Counted from the first letter of the stretch, positions 50,332 to 59,383 are shown. The stretch: 64,000 bases of DNA from UBA5158 sp963692955 (GCA_963692955.1 OY843587.1:434001-498000); one strand, 5' to 3'. Made by a program: numbers and translations. Notes: generated by a model from the letters alone, not told the origin.

Positions 50332-51930
50332 TTAAGCGGTTTTTTGCAGTACGTACAGATGGCCTGCCACGGGTTCGTTGTTTTGTTGGCGGGTAATGAT
50401 TTTTTCGTAAAAGGTGACGGTGAAGCCGTAGTCTTGGGCGAGGGTGTCGATGTATTTTTGTTGGTGGGCGAAACGGCCGGATTGGTTCATGCTGTAGTCG
50501 GGTTTGTCGGTAATTTCGGTGTTGAAGGCGATCATGCCTTGCGGACGTAGCGCGGTTTGGGTCGCGGCGAACACGGGTTTCAAATCGCCGAGGTAAACAA
50601 AAACGTCACCGGCTAAAATCAAATCGAAAGCGTTTTCTTGACCGGAAAGATACGTCACGACTTCATCGTCGACTAATTCATCGTAAATTTTCTTGTCCGC
50701 GGCGACGGCTAACATCTTCGCTGATAAGTCGACGCCGGTCAGCTTTTTCGCCAACGGCTTGAACGGTGTGCCGCACAGACCTGTGCCGCAGCCTAGGTCG
50801 AGAATATCAAGATTAGCTAATTTTTTTGAGGAGGCGGTCACCGCGCGCAGTAACTCCGCGGGGACTTTATAATCTAGCGCTTGCTGCAAATGAATCTCAT
50901 AATGGTCGGCGTAGGTATCAAATAAATTTTTGATGTATTCAGACGGCGACGCTAATAAGCGCTGGTCTTGCGACAACACTTGCACGGTGTAGCGGATCGC
51001 GGCGTTGTCCGGCTGCAAACGCTGCGCTTCTTTAAAATGCTGCAACGCATAGCCTGGATGTTGTTTGCTTAAAAACGTCACGCCTAAATTATTGTGCGCG
51101 GCGAAATTGTCGGGGTCGGTTTGCACGGCGTGTTGAAAATAACGTATCGCATGGTCGGTTTCGCCTAGCTGCATGTAAATCACGCCTAAGTTAAATAACA
51201 CTTGCGTGTCTTGCGGCGCAAGCTGCAGGGCTTTTTTATAATGAATTTTTGCTGGCACTAACGCGCCTTGTTTTAAATAACAGGTGCCAAGATTAGTTTG
51301 CGTCTCAAAGTGATGCGGATAATTTTCTTCGAGTAATAAAAAATGACTTTCGGCTTGCGTTAGTTTGCCTTGCGCCATTTGCATGCAGCCTAGTTGAAAA
51401 TGCGCGGCGGCGTGCGCGGGCGCGGCTTTAATAATATTTTCATAAAGTCGAATCGCCGCGCCGATTTCATTGCGCTTCGATAACGCTAAACCTAAATTAT
51501 ACGAAGTATCAATGTAATCCGGTTTCAACTCTAATGCTTGCCGGTAACGGGCAATTGCCGCGTCAAAATTATTTTGCGCGAAGTAAACCGTGCCTAAATT
51601 ATTATAGGCCGCGCTATAAGTGGGTTTCAGTCGGATGGCGTTGAGAAACGCTTCGATCGCTTCGTCATAATGGTCACAACTTTTTAACGCGTTGCCAAGA
51701 TTGAGATACGTGACTGGATTATTGGGTTCATAGCGGAGCGCTTTTTTTAAATAATTTATCGCGGCGTTGAAATCGCCTAGTTGGGCTAACACGATGCCCA
51801 GTGCTGCCAACGCTTCCGCATGCCGCGGCTCTTTTTTTAAGATAGCGAGATACCCGTCTCTAGCTTCTTCAAATAAGCCCGCTTGATGCAGTTCTTGGAT
51901 CGCGTGTAGGTCCAATGATAATTTTTTCAT
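50332..51930 (-). CDS. TPR-repeat protein fused to a SAM methyltransferase
   Basis: 532 residues. About nine TPR units at ~5-330 (AEALAALGIVLAQLGDFNAAINYLKKALRYEPNN, AYNNLGTVYFAQNNFDAAIARYRQALELKP, and others), then a class I methyltransferase at ~350-530. Its motif I is LDILDLGCGTGLCG, followed by LTGVDLSAKMLAVA and DLILAGDVFVYLGDLKPVFAAT. This combination is found in proteobacteria; substrates are unknown, and TPRs probably recognise the target protein. ATG at 51930 has no Shine-Dalgarno. It is divergent from aroA. Confidence 0.88.
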   Translation of the reverse strand: MKKLSLDLHAIQELHQAGLFEEARDGYLAILKKEPRHAEALAALGIVLAQLGDFNAAINYLKKALRYEPNNPVTYLNLGNALKSCDHYDEAIEAFLNAIRLKPTYSAAYNNLGTVYFAQNNFDAAIARYRQALELKPDYIDTSYNLGLALSKRNEIGAAIRLYENIIKAAPAHAAAHFQLGCMQMAQGKLTQAESHFLLLEENYPHHFETQTNLGTCYLKQGALVPAKIHYKKALQLAPQDTQVLFNLGVIYMQLGETDHAIRYFQHAVQTDPDNFAAHNNLGVTFLSKQHPGYALQHFKEAQRLQPDNAAIRYTVQVLSQDQRLLASPSEYIKNLFDTYADHYEIHLQQALDYKVPAELLRAVTASSKKLANLDILDLGCGTGLCGTPFKPLAKKLTGVDLSAKMLAVAADKKIYDELVDDEVVTYLSGQENAFDLILAGDVFVYLGDLKPVFAATQTALRPQGMIAFNTEITDKPDYSMNQSGRFAHQQKYIDTLAQDYGFTVTFYEKIITRQQNNEPVAGHLYVLQKTA

Positions 51931-51992
51931 ATGAATAGTATAGCAAGTGTATACTAGCAACTGAAAAAAGAAATTTGAGGAATGTTACGGTA

Positions 51993-53273
51993 ATGAAGCA
52001 GCTCATTTCCGCGGTTTCAGCGCCCCTTCAAGCCAGGGTCATTATCCCTGGGTCAAAAAGCATTACCAATCGTGCCCTTTTATTGGCGGCTCTAGCAGAG
52101 GGTGTATCAGAATTATTCGACGTCCTCATTAGCACCGATACGCTAGCGTTCATGCAAGCGTTACGCAATTTAGGCATCGTCGTGCAAACCGATGTAGCGG
52201 AGCGCACTTGCATCATCGCGGGCTGCGCAGGCCATTTCCCTAAACAACAAGCCGCGGTTTGGTGCGAAGACGCGGGCACCGTGGCGCGCTTCCTCACTGC
52301 CGCGTGCGCCGCCTCCAGCGGTAGCTATGATTTTGATGGCTCCAAGCGCCTGCGCGAGCGTCCCATCTTCGCGCTGCTAAAAACCTTATGCGCGCAAGGC
52401 GCGCGCGTGTTCCCAGATCACGCGCACCAAATGCCATTCACGCTCACGGGCGCGGATGGGTTGAACGGCGGCACGATTCAAATTGATAGTCATGAGACTA
52501 GCCAATTTTTATCGGCGCTCTTAATGATCGCGCCGTTCGCCAAACACGAAGTCATTTTAAAAACCCCCGCGAGCGTTCGTCACACTTATGTCGATATGAC
52601 TTGCGAAATCATGGCGGACTTTGGCGTGTTGGTGCGGCGCATGCGCAACGGCCGTTATTCCGTGCCGGCGCCACAGCGCTATGGCGCGCGCGATTATGTC
52701 ATCGAGCCGGATCTTTCCACTGCGTCGTATTTTTTCGCCGCGGCGGCGGTGACGGGTGGACACATCACCATCCAACCGATTAGCCGCACCGGTTCCAAGC
52801 AAGGCGACGTGGAATTTTTAAGTGTGCTGGAAAAAATGGGCTGCCAAGTGGAAGAAAGTGTTTTAGGTCTAAGCGTGCACGGGCCGGATATGTTGAAAGG
52901 CATCAGCGTGAATATGATGCATTTTTCCGATACTTTTATGACGTTAGCGGCGCTCGCGCCGTTCGCGAATTCGCCGACCACGATTACGAATATCGGTCAC
53001 ACGCGTTTGCAAGAATCAAACCGCATTACCGCGATGCGCGAAGGCTTGGAATCGTTAGGAGTGAAAGTGGAAGAAGGACCGGATTGGCTACGCGTGTATC
53101 CTGGCAGTCCGCGCGCGGGGGTGATTAACAGTCATCGCGATCACCGCATCGCGATGGCGTTTTCGATTATCGGGTTAAAAGTACCGGGCGTCGAAATTGA
53201 CGATTCAGAGTGCGTCGCCAAAACTTGCCCGGACTTTTTTGCGCTATGGCAAGCGTTGGGCGCTAGATACTAA
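51993..53273 (+). CDS. aroA: 3-phosphoshikimate 1-carboxyvinyltransferase (EPSP synthase)
   Basis: 426 residues. Motifs: IIPGSKSITNRALLLAALAEG (PEP and shikimate-3-phosphate binding), EDAGTVARFLTAACAASSG (the LGNAGTxxR equivalent), DSHETSQFLSALLMIAP, SDTFMTLAALAPFA (catalytic Asp), HTRLQESNRITAMREGLE and NSHRDHRIAMAFSIIGL. Some normally fixed positions differ: LGNAGTA becomes CEDAGTV, and K-E-(S/T)-D-R becomes Q-E-S-N-R. It joins S3P and PEP to give EPSP for aromatic amino acids. The ATG at 51993 is chosen for family fit. It overlaps the next gene on the opposite strand by 11 bases. Confidence 0.9.
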   Translation: MKQLISAVSAPLQARVIIPGSKSITNRALLLAALAEGVSELFDVLISTDTLAFMQALRNLGIVVQTDVAERTCIIAGCAGHFPKQQAAVWCEDAGTVARFLTAACAASSGSYDFDGSKRLRERPIFALLKTLCAQGARVFPDHAHQMPFTLTGADGLNGGTIQIDSHETSQFLSALLMIAPFAKHEVILKTPASVRHTYVDMTCEIMADFGVLVRRMRNGRYSVPAPQRYGARDYVIEPDLSTASYFFAAAAVTGGHITIQPISRTGSKQGDVEFLSVLEKMGCQVEESVLGLSVHGPDMLKGISVNMMHFSDTFMTLAALAPFANSPTTITNIGHTRLQESNRITAMREGLESLGVKVEEGPDWLRVYPGSPRAGVINSHRDHRIAMAFSIIGLKVPGVEIDDSECVAKTCPDFFALWQALGARY

Positions 53274-53694
53274 TCGCCGTGGTTTCCGTCATTAACATAT
53301 GATTTTCCGGCGCCGCGAACACGGTAGGAATATACTTTTCATTCCCGATCGCTTTGATGGAATTGCCGATGTGAATTTGACGCGGATCGGTGACGTGGAA
53401 CGTGACGGTTTTGCCGGTGTTATCGGAGAAATGCACGTTGCCGGACAAGTCTGGCCAATTGTAATTATTGGAAACGCCGGTGATGCGCACTTGACTGCCG
53501 GGTAAAATAACTTTCGGCGACACTAAAAAAATATTTTCTTGATTGGTGTCGGTCACGCCGGTGTAGGTTAACGTGTCGTTGGAGCTGTTGATCAAAGTCA
53601 CGGTCATGGTTAATTTTGGTAAATGTTCTTCGGCGGAGCTGACTGTGGCGATCATCAAACTTAACATTGTCGCGAGTAGTGTCAAAACTTTCAT
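53263..53694 (-). CDS. Small secreted hypothetical protein
   Basis: 143 residues, not recognised. N-terminal signal peptide (VLTLLATMLSLMIATVSSA) is followed by a beta-rich domain with TMTVTLINSSNDTLTYTG, ILPGSQVRITGVSNN and KTVTFHVTDP, suggestive of an immunoglobulin-like fold. Exported to the periplasm or outside. The ATG at 53694 has GAGGTG six bases upstream. It is convergent with aroA (11-base 3' overlap). Confidence 0.65.
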   Translation of the reverse strand: MKVLTLLATMLSLMIATVSSAEEHLPKLTMTVTLINSSNDTLTYTGVTDTNQENIFLVSPKVILPGSQVRITGVSNNYNWPDLSGNVHFSDNTGKTVTFHVTDPRQIHIGNSIKAIGNEKYIPTVFAAPENHMLMTETTAISI

Positions 53695-53786
53695 TTCTTT
53701 CACCTCGTTAAAATTTTTAAAATCTACATCGATAGAAGCATTTTTCTAAAATGGAAAACTAAAAGAAAAAATAATGTGAAGGTTTT

Positions 53787-55154
53787 TTATAAGGCGTGAT
53801 TTTGCTTAGCTATCACTTTCTTTTTTTTATTTCTGTGTCTGCGGGTCTTGCGCTTTTTCTTCGGGGCGTCTTGATTTAATTCTTTTAGCAATGCTTCACG
53901 CTGTTCTAAAGTACCGTTATAAAATTGCACCCACCAGTCACTTAACTCTTGCACGGGTTCGCCGGCGTTCGCGCGTAGAATTAATAAATCGTATCCGGCG
54001 CGAAAGCGCGGATGTTCTACTAAACGAAGAGCTGCTGATCCGTAGCGGCAAGTGAGGCGATATTGCAAGAAACAAATTTCTTGTATAGAAATTATTAAAC
54101 GGCGTGGAATTGTAAGCGATTCCGTCTGATCGCGCAAGACCGAGCGCAAGGCCTTGTCATATGCGACATGCGCGGGTAAGTCTTCTTTGATATATTTTTC
54201 AGCGTGTTGCATGACGGGGTGCCATAAAAATATCGCAAAAAGAAATGCCGGAGAAACGGTTTTGCCCGCTTGTAAACGTTCATCCGTGCTGGCTAACGCT
54301 GCTTCGATCAACTGCATGGTGACGGGGTTTTCTAACAATAAAGCTGTCTGTGGAAAGAGTTGCGTGAACAAATGATATTTTTGTAATAAGCGAAATGTTT
54401 TTAACGTCGCGCCTTCTTGAAAAAATTTTAGCACTTCAGTGAACAGACGCGCGGGCGAAACATGCGCGAGTAAATGACTTAAACGTAAAATGGGTTCTTC
54501 GGTTTCCGGGCTAATAGTTAAATCTAATTTACTCGCGAAACGGATCGCGCGCAGCAAGCGCACCGGGTCTTCATGAAAACGTTGTTCCGGATTGCCGATC
54601 ATACGCAGCAGTCTGTCATTCAAATCTTGCATGCCGCCGGTGTAATCTAAAATCGAAAAATCGGCGATATTGTAATACAACGCATTCACGGTAAAATCAC
54701 GCCGCCAAGCGTCGTCTTCGATGGAACCATAAACGTTATCGCGGATAATCATGCCTTCATGGCTATGGCCGTGGGTCGCGGTGCTGTCTTTATGGTGCGT
54801 GCGGTAGGTCGCGACTTCAATCGTTTCTTTACCGAAGACAATGTGCGCCAAGCGAAAGCGGCGGCCGATTAAGCGGCAATTGCGGAACAGTTTACGGACT
54901 TCTTCCGGCAGCGCGCTGGTGGCGATATCGAAGTCTTTTGGCGTGCGTTGCAACAGAATGTCGCGCACACAGCCGCCCACCAAATGCGCGCTGTAGCCGG
55001 CGTTATGCAGGCGGTATAGCACTTTTAGCGCGTTCGAATTAATTTGACTCCGCGAGATAGAATGCTCTGCGCGGGAGATGATTAACGGCGGATTGGGGTA
55101 ATCGGTGGCTGCGGACTTATCTTTCTTAAAATTTTTAATTAGTCCTTTAAACAA
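53787..55154 (-). CDS. pcnB: Poly(A) polymerase I
   Basis: 455 residues, close to the E. coli length. SAHLVGGCVRDILLQRTPKDFDIATSALPEEV holds the catalytic acids. NCRLIGRRFRLAHIVFG is the PcnB-specific motif that separates it from CCA-adding enzymes. DDAWRRDFTVNALYYNIADFSILDYTGGMQDL and FHEDPVRLLRAIRFASKLDLTI follow. The C-terminus is Lys/Arg-rich (KKKRKTRRHRNKKKK), typical for RNA binding. It adds 3' poly(A) to promote RNA decay. The TTG at 55154 is the likely start. Divergent from tRNA-Glu. Confidence 0.94.
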   Translation of the reverse strand: MFKGLIKNFKKDKSAATDYPNPPLIISRAEHSISRSQINSNALKVLYRLHNAGYSAHLVGGCVRDILLQRTPKDFDIATSALPEEVRKLFRNCRLIGRRFRLAHIVFGKETIEVATYRTHHKDSTATHGHSHEGMIIRDNVYGSIEDDAWRRDFTVNALYYNIADFSILDYTGGMQDLNDRLLRMIGNPEQRFHEDPVRLLRAIRFASKLDLTISPETEEPILRLSHLLAHVSPARLFTEVLKFFQEGATLKTFRLLQKYHLFTQLFPQTALLLENPVTMQLIEAALASTDERLQAGKTVSPAFLFAIFLWHPVMQHAEKYIKEDLPAHVAYDKALRSVLRDQTESLTIPRRLIISIQEICFLQYRLTCRYGSAALRLVEHPRFRAGYDLLILRANAGEPVQELSDWWVQFYNGTLEQREALLKELNQDAPKKKRKTRRHRNKKKKVIAKQNHAL

Positions 55155-55186
55155 CTTAATAATCTTTTGATCCTCTCATTACTGGC

Positions 55187-55214
55187 TTACCTTCTGTCAA
55201 TATTTCCGTATAAT
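55187..55214 (+). promoter_or_regulatory. Putative promoter for tRNA-Glu
   Basis: A perfect TATAAT (55209-55214) about 39 bases before the tRNA with a poor -35 box (TTACCT, 55187-55192) 16 bases upstream. It lies in the short divergent region with pcnB. Confidence 0.45.
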
Positions 55215-55252
55215 ACCACCACTTAGCGAGTTCCATCTATTAAAAACGACTG

Positions 55253-55324
55253 GCTCCCTTCGTCTAGCGGTTAGGACGCTGCCCTCTCACGGCGGTAACG
55301 CGGATTCGAATTCCGCAGGGAGCG
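55253..55324 (+). tRNA. tRNA-Glu (CUC)
   Basis: 72-base cloverleaf: acceptor GCTCCCT/AGGGAGC, anticodon loop CTCTCAC with anticodon CTC, T arm GCGGA/TCCGC around TTCGAAT, discriminator G. The 3' CCA is not encoded (the next bases are CTC), in contrast to the initiator tRNA in this window, so Cca must add it. A CUC glutamate tRNA is not present in E. coli, where UUC reads both codons; it would decode GAG. Confidence 0.93.
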
Positions 55325-55333
55325 CTCTATTAA

Positions 55334-56020
55334 TCAAGCGCCTAGGTCATCAGCTGGTCCATAAATAGCCATTTTTTCTTTGCAATGATACGCCCAGTAA
55401 CGGTCGCCGTAGGAAAAATGCCACCATTCCGTCGGATAATTGATAAAACCTTGTGCTTGCATGACGTCGTGTAGTAACCGGCGGTTTTGTTTCGCTTCAT
55501 CATCGATGAGATCACAATCGGTCAGGCAGAGGTCGGGATTAACAGAATTCCATTCCGCGGCGGTCATGCCCATATTCAACAATGCGCCTGAGCGCGTTAC
55601 AATTTCTACGTCGATGGCGGCACCAGTACTATGCGGCGGAATGTTTTTCGTGCCGTCTAAGTGGGTGACGGGTGAGACTAGGCGGGTAGTTTCACGGAAA
55701 AGTTCTGCTGCCGTTCCTTGGGGTAGACGGACGAGAACACGTTGATAGGTTTGCTCGAAAATTATAGCTTGCACTGGTAAACTGCGAAAGCCTTCGGCTA
55801 AACGGAAGCGCATACCGTCGGGTAATTCTTTTTGCGCTTGGCATAATTTTTCAAAAACAGATTTGCGCATTTTAGTATAATAAGGCGCGGTTAAATCGGA
55901 TTCGGGCGGTGGGCCGTAAAGTAGTTCGTCGGAATTTTTTACGTCGACTAACGGTTCGTTACATTCAACGATCGGAATCGCGAGAATTTCCGGGTCGGCG
56001 ATATAAATAATCTTTTTCAT
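55334..56020 (-). CDS. ddpX: D-alanyl-D-alanine dipeptidase (VanX/DdpX-like, M15)
   Basis: 228-residue zinc peptidase. PPHSTGAAIDVEIV carries the zinc-binding His and Asp of the SxHxxGxAxD motif. YPTEWWHFSYGDRYW carries the catalytic Glu and third ligand His. MRFRLAEGFRSLPVQ is the conserved substrate-binding region. No signal peptide, so it acts in the cytoplasm on D-Ala-D-Ala, perhaps for recycling of cell-wall dipeptides. No van or ddp partner genes are present. The ATG at 56020 is chosen by family fit. It is next to the tRNA-Glu gene, on the opposite strand. Confidence 0.88.
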   Translation of the reverse strand: MKKIIYIADPEILAIPIVECNEPLVDVKNSDELLYGPPPESDLTAPYYTKMRKSVFEKLCQAQKELPDGMRFRLAEGFRSLPVQAIIFEQTYQRVLVRLPQGTAAELFRETTRLVSPVTHLDGTKNIPPHSTGAAIDVEIVTRSGALLNMGMTAAEWNSVNPDLCLTDCDLIDDEAKQNRRLLHDVMQAQGFINYPTEWWHFSYGDRYWAYHCKEKMAIYGPADDLGA

Positions 56021-56086
56021 GGTACGCGCACCTATTTTTACGACTTGTCTGTATACTGAATACATTCAATATTAAAAGGAATTTTA

Positions 56087-57076
56087 ATGAAAGCTCAAGT
56101 CATTAATAAATTCGGTGATCCTTCCGTATTTGAGCCGGCAGAGATTGCTAAGCCCGCTCTCAAGCCTGGCCACGTTATCATTAAAGTTAATGCCTCTAGC
56201 GTCAATCAAATCGATACTAAAATCCGCAGCGGTGCCGTTGCAAACCTCGCGCCAGAGTTTCCCGCGGTGTTGAACGGTGATGTCGCGGGGGTGATCGAAA
56301 CGGTCGCTGATGATGTTCGTGATTTTAAAAGTGGCGACGAAGTTTATGGTTGCGCGGGTGGCTTGAAAGGTTCTCCCGGCGCGCTGGCCGAGTACATGCT
56401 GGCAGATAGCCGCTCAATCGCGCTTAAACCAAAAAGTTTATCTATGCTGCACGCCGCAGCCATTCCATTGGTTGGCATTACTGCGTGGGAAGCGTTATTT
56501 ACCAAAGCTAACTTAAGCGCGGGCCAAACCGTGTTAATTCATGGCGGTGTCGGCGGTGTTGGGCATATCGCCGTGCAGTTAGCGAAATGGCGCGGCGCGA
56601 TCGTTGCGACGACGGTGTTGAAGCAAGCAGATTTCGCGTTGGCGGAATCTTTTGGCGCGGATGAAATCATTAACGCGAAAGAAGAAAGCGTCGAGCAATA
56701 TGTGAAGCGGTTAACAAACGGCAAAGGTTTCGATGTCGTGTTCGATACCGTGGGCGGAAAAAATTTAGATAATTCGCTCCAAGCTGCTGCCCTCAATGGC
56801 CATGTCGTCACAACGGTGTCGCGCTCCACGCATGATTTGACGCCAATGCATAATAAAGCGTTAAGTCTGTCTGTGGTCTTTATGCTGCTGCCAATTCTCA
56901 ATGGCGAAGGCCGCGCCGCGCACGGCAAGATACTTACGGAAATAGCGCAAATCGTCGCGGCAGGAAAATTGAAACCGCTGATTGATCCCAATCAATTTTC
57001 AATCGATCAAATTAGTGCGGCGCATACGTTGATTGAATCGGGCAAAGCCCAAGGAAAAATTGTTTTATCCGCGTAA
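56087..57076 (+). CDS. MDR-family NADPH-dependent oxidoreductase (quinone reductase-like)
   Basis: 329 residues. A GroES-like domain (SSVNQIDTKIRSGAVANLAPEFPAVLNGDVAGVIE) is followed by a Rossmann domain with VLIHGGVGGVGHIAVQLAKWRGAIVATTV. No structural-zinc Cys cluster is seen, fitting quinone oxidoreductase-like members. It ends LIESGKAQGKIVLS. The physiological substrate is unknown. RBS AAAAGG before the ATG. It is divergent from the dipeptidase. Confidence 0.88.
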   Translation: MKAQVINKFGDPSVFEPAEIAKPALKPGHVIIKVNASSVNQIDTKIRSGAVANLAPEFPAVLNGDVAGVIETVADDVRDFKSGDEVYGCAGGLKGSPGALAEYMLADSRSIALKPKSLSMLHAAAIPLVGITAWEALFTKANLSAGQTVLIHGGVGGVGHIAVQLAKWRGAIVATTVLKQADFALAESFGADEIINAKEESVEQYVKRLTNGKGFDVVFDTVGGKNLDNSLQAAALNGHVVTTVSRSTHDLTPMHNKALSLSVVFMLLPILNGEGRAAHGKILTEIAQIVAAGKLKPLIDPNQFSIDQISAAHTLIESGKAQGKIVLSA

Positions 57077-57093
57077 GTTAGCCATGCAGTAAT

Positions 57094-58677
57094 TTATCCA
57101 CGTAAAAGAGCATGACTACAATCATCACCAAGAATTTTAATCGCGCTTTGCGTGGCAAGATGTTTTTGTAATCTTTCCCATTGCTGACAAACCTTATTTT
57201 TATCGCCAGAAAAAGTTATATCGTAACCGCGAGGTAATTTGCTGGAATAACCATTCACAGTGAGGATGCCTAAGTTCTGTGAGGCAAGCATCGCATCGAC
57301 TTGTTCGGAAGTGTCATAATCGTTCGATTTATGGATCCACAAAATGGTATCTTTTTTAACGTCGAGTTGCCGTGTGATGAGGGCCACCCGCTGTTGTGTT
57401 TGTTTAATGGAAAAATTAACCGGCACGGAACTTTGGTCAAGCACGACAAAAAATACGAAAGCAAAACACAGCGCATAACGTAGCAGCAAAGAATTTAGCT
57501 GAACGTTTAAACATCGGGTAATGACATTCGCTAAAATCGCGGCGATCGGGAAAAGCAGCATTAAAATAATTCTGGTTATAGCGCGAATCGCGCCGACACC
57601 CGGCAGCAGGTAAATATACCGATAAACTGTCATGTCATGCTCAACCAACGTGATAAGCACGCAGCCAATGATAACGCCGAACATCAAGCGCGTCGGATTT
57701 TGAAAATCGGATGCTGGCTTATTTTTTATTGAGAATAGACTGATGAGCAACGCCAATAGGGGGAACGCACCAATAAATAGAGAATGTTCATAAATCATTT
57801 TAAGATCGACGCTGTTCTTAGGCATGAATTTCCAAAGCATGCTGCCGCTAGCCGGGATGAAATAAGACTGCCAATGCGGTAATAAAAGTAATACGGATGC
57901 GTACCAACTTTGGGGCCCGACTTGATGGAATTCGTTGGCGTAGGGGATTTCGAGCGGGAGTAGGGCTAGCACTGTCACTAATAGTAAAACTGGGTAGAGC
58001 AGCAAAGTCTTGTTGGTGATGGGTAGAGAAAATTTATTGATGTACAAAGCAAATAGTGACACAAACGACAAGCCAATTAACAGAAAATATCCCATGTAGA
58101 TACCGAGATACATTTGATAAACCAGACAAACTAAGGTCAAAGCAAGATTGACAACCGCGTTAGTGCGAAAAAACTTGATTAAGAAATAGAACGCGAGCGG
58201 TATCATGAAACGCGGTATTAATTGCGTATGTAACGCCAACGCGGCGGCAGGTAGTGAAAAGCTAAAAATAAACGCGCCGCACGCCGCCGCCACGCTATGA
58301 TTATGCCAGCGTCTTAACACCCAGTAAGTAGCAAAGAAATTTAAACTACTCGCCATAACTACCCAGGCATATAATGCGTGCTCTCGGTCTAGGCCCACAT
58401 AGCGGAAGAACGCATAAAAAGGTAATGCGCCAATGTGACTGTCAGATAAGGCAATGATGTTATGATTGTAAGGATAAAAAAATCCAGCGGTCCAAAACTC
58501 GGGATCAATTCCTTGTAACCATCGATAACCGTGTTCCATGACATAAAAATTAAAGCGGGTGTCATCGAGATAGCCGGGTAAATAGCCGCTGGGGAATAGC
58601 ATGATACAGCCAATGCCGCACAACAGACTTATTAGCAGCCAGTGAAAATACTTGCTTGAAAAAAAAGTTTCTAACAT
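57094..58677 (-). CDS. Polytopic membrane glycosyltransferase-like protein (GT-C type)
   Basis: 527 residues with about ten or more membrane helices. It starts with FHWLLISLLCGIGCIMLFPSG followed by a periplasmic loop containing DDTRFNFYVMEHGYRWLQG and GFFYPYNHNIIALSDSHIGALPFYAFFRYVG, a pattern similar to GT-C and YfhO-like sugar or oligosaccharide transferases that use lipid-linked donors. The C-terminal ~100 residues are soluble (VALITRQLDVKKDTILWIHKSND). Precise activity is unknown. It is the last gene of the minus-strand glycan operon; the preceding gene ends seven bases earlier. Confidence 0.72.
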   Translation of the reverse strand: MLETFFSSKYFHWLLISLLCGIGCIMLFPSGYLPGYLDDTRFNFYVMEHGYRWLQGIDPEFWTAGFFYPYNHNIIALSDSHIGALPFYAFFRYVGLDREHALYAWVVMASSLNFFATYWVLRRWHNHSVAAACGAFIFSFSLPAAALALHTQLIPRFMIPLAFYFLIKFFRTNAVVNLALTLVCLVYQMYLGIYMGYFLLIGLSFVSLFALYINKFSLPITNKTLLLYPVLLLVTVLALLPLEIPYANEFHQVGPQSWYASVLLLLPHWQSYFIPASGSMLWKFMPKNSVDLKMIYEHSLFIGAFPLLALLISLFSIKNKPASDFQNPTRLMFGVIIGCVLITLVEHDMTVYRYIYLLPGVGAIRAITRIILMLLFPIAAILANVITRCLNVQLNSLLLRYALCFAFVFFVVLDQSSVPVNFSIKQTQQRVALITRQLDVKKDTILWIHKSNDYDTSEQVDAMLASQNLGILTVNGYSSKLPRGYDITFSGDKNKVCQQWERLQKHLATQSAIKILGDDCSHALLRG

Positions 58678-58684
58678 ATTTTTC

Positions 58685-59383
58685 TTATCGAAAACAATTA
58701 TATTTCACGATACAGTAAACGGCCCTGACACCATCCTTCCAGGAAATTTTTTTTCCTTCTGCATAAGTCCGACCGTTATACGAAATTTTAACCTCAAAAA
58801 TCCGGCACTTTAATTTAGCGAGCTTGGCCGTAATTTCTGGCTCGAAGCCAAAACGATTTTCCTCGAGCGTGATACCTTGCAAAATTTCCCGACGAAAAAG
58901 TTTATAACAGGTTTCCATGTCGGTCAGCTGCAAGTTACTGAGCATATTCGATAGTAAAGTCAGCAAGCGATTGCCCAGCGTATGCCAATAACGTAACACT
59001 TGATTGGCATCATGGCCTTTTGCAAAACGCGAACCATACACCACGTCCGCTTTATTTTGCAAGATCGGATTAATCAAAGTGGGATACTCATTCGGATCAT
59101 ATTCAAGGTCCGCGTCTTGAATAATAATTAAGTCACCACTCGCTGCTTGTATGCCAGTTCTGATCGCGGCACCTTTGCCCTGGTTGCGTTCGTGATAAAT
59201 AATTTTTGCGACTTTGCCTGACGGTTCGATGTCATTTTTTAATTTGTCGCGCGTGCCATCCTGTGAATAATCATCGACGATGATTATTTCTTTGTTGTCG
59301 TAGGCAGAGCTATGTACGGTGTCGATGACTTGCTGAATGGTTTTGACTTCATTATAACAAGGAATAATCACTGATAGTTTCAT
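58685..59383 (-). CDS. GT2 glycosyltransferase, dolichyl-phosphate mannose synthase-like
   Basis: 232-residue family 2 glycosyltransferase of the DPM1 type. SVIIPCYNEVKTIQQVID starts the GT-A fold. EIIIVDDYSQDGTRDKL and IIIQDADLEYDPNEYP (DxD-like) follow, then GSRFAKGHDANQ. No membrane helix. It likely transfers a sugar from a nucleotide donor to polyprenyl phosphate for use by the membrane glycosyltransferase next to it. Its start overlaps the UXS-like gene by 32 bases. Confidence 0.88.
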   Translation of the reverse strand: MKLSVIIPCYNEVKTIQQVIDTVHSSAYDNKEIIIVDDYSQDGTRDKLKNDIEPSGKVAKIIYHERNQGKGAAIRTGIQAASGDLIIIQDADLEYDPNEYPTLINPILQNKADVVYGSRFAKGHDANQVLRYWHTLGNRLLTLLSNMLSNLQLTDMETCYKLFRREILQGITLEENRFGFEPEITAKLAKLKCRIFEVKISYNGRTYAEGKKISWKDGVRAVYCIVKYNCFR

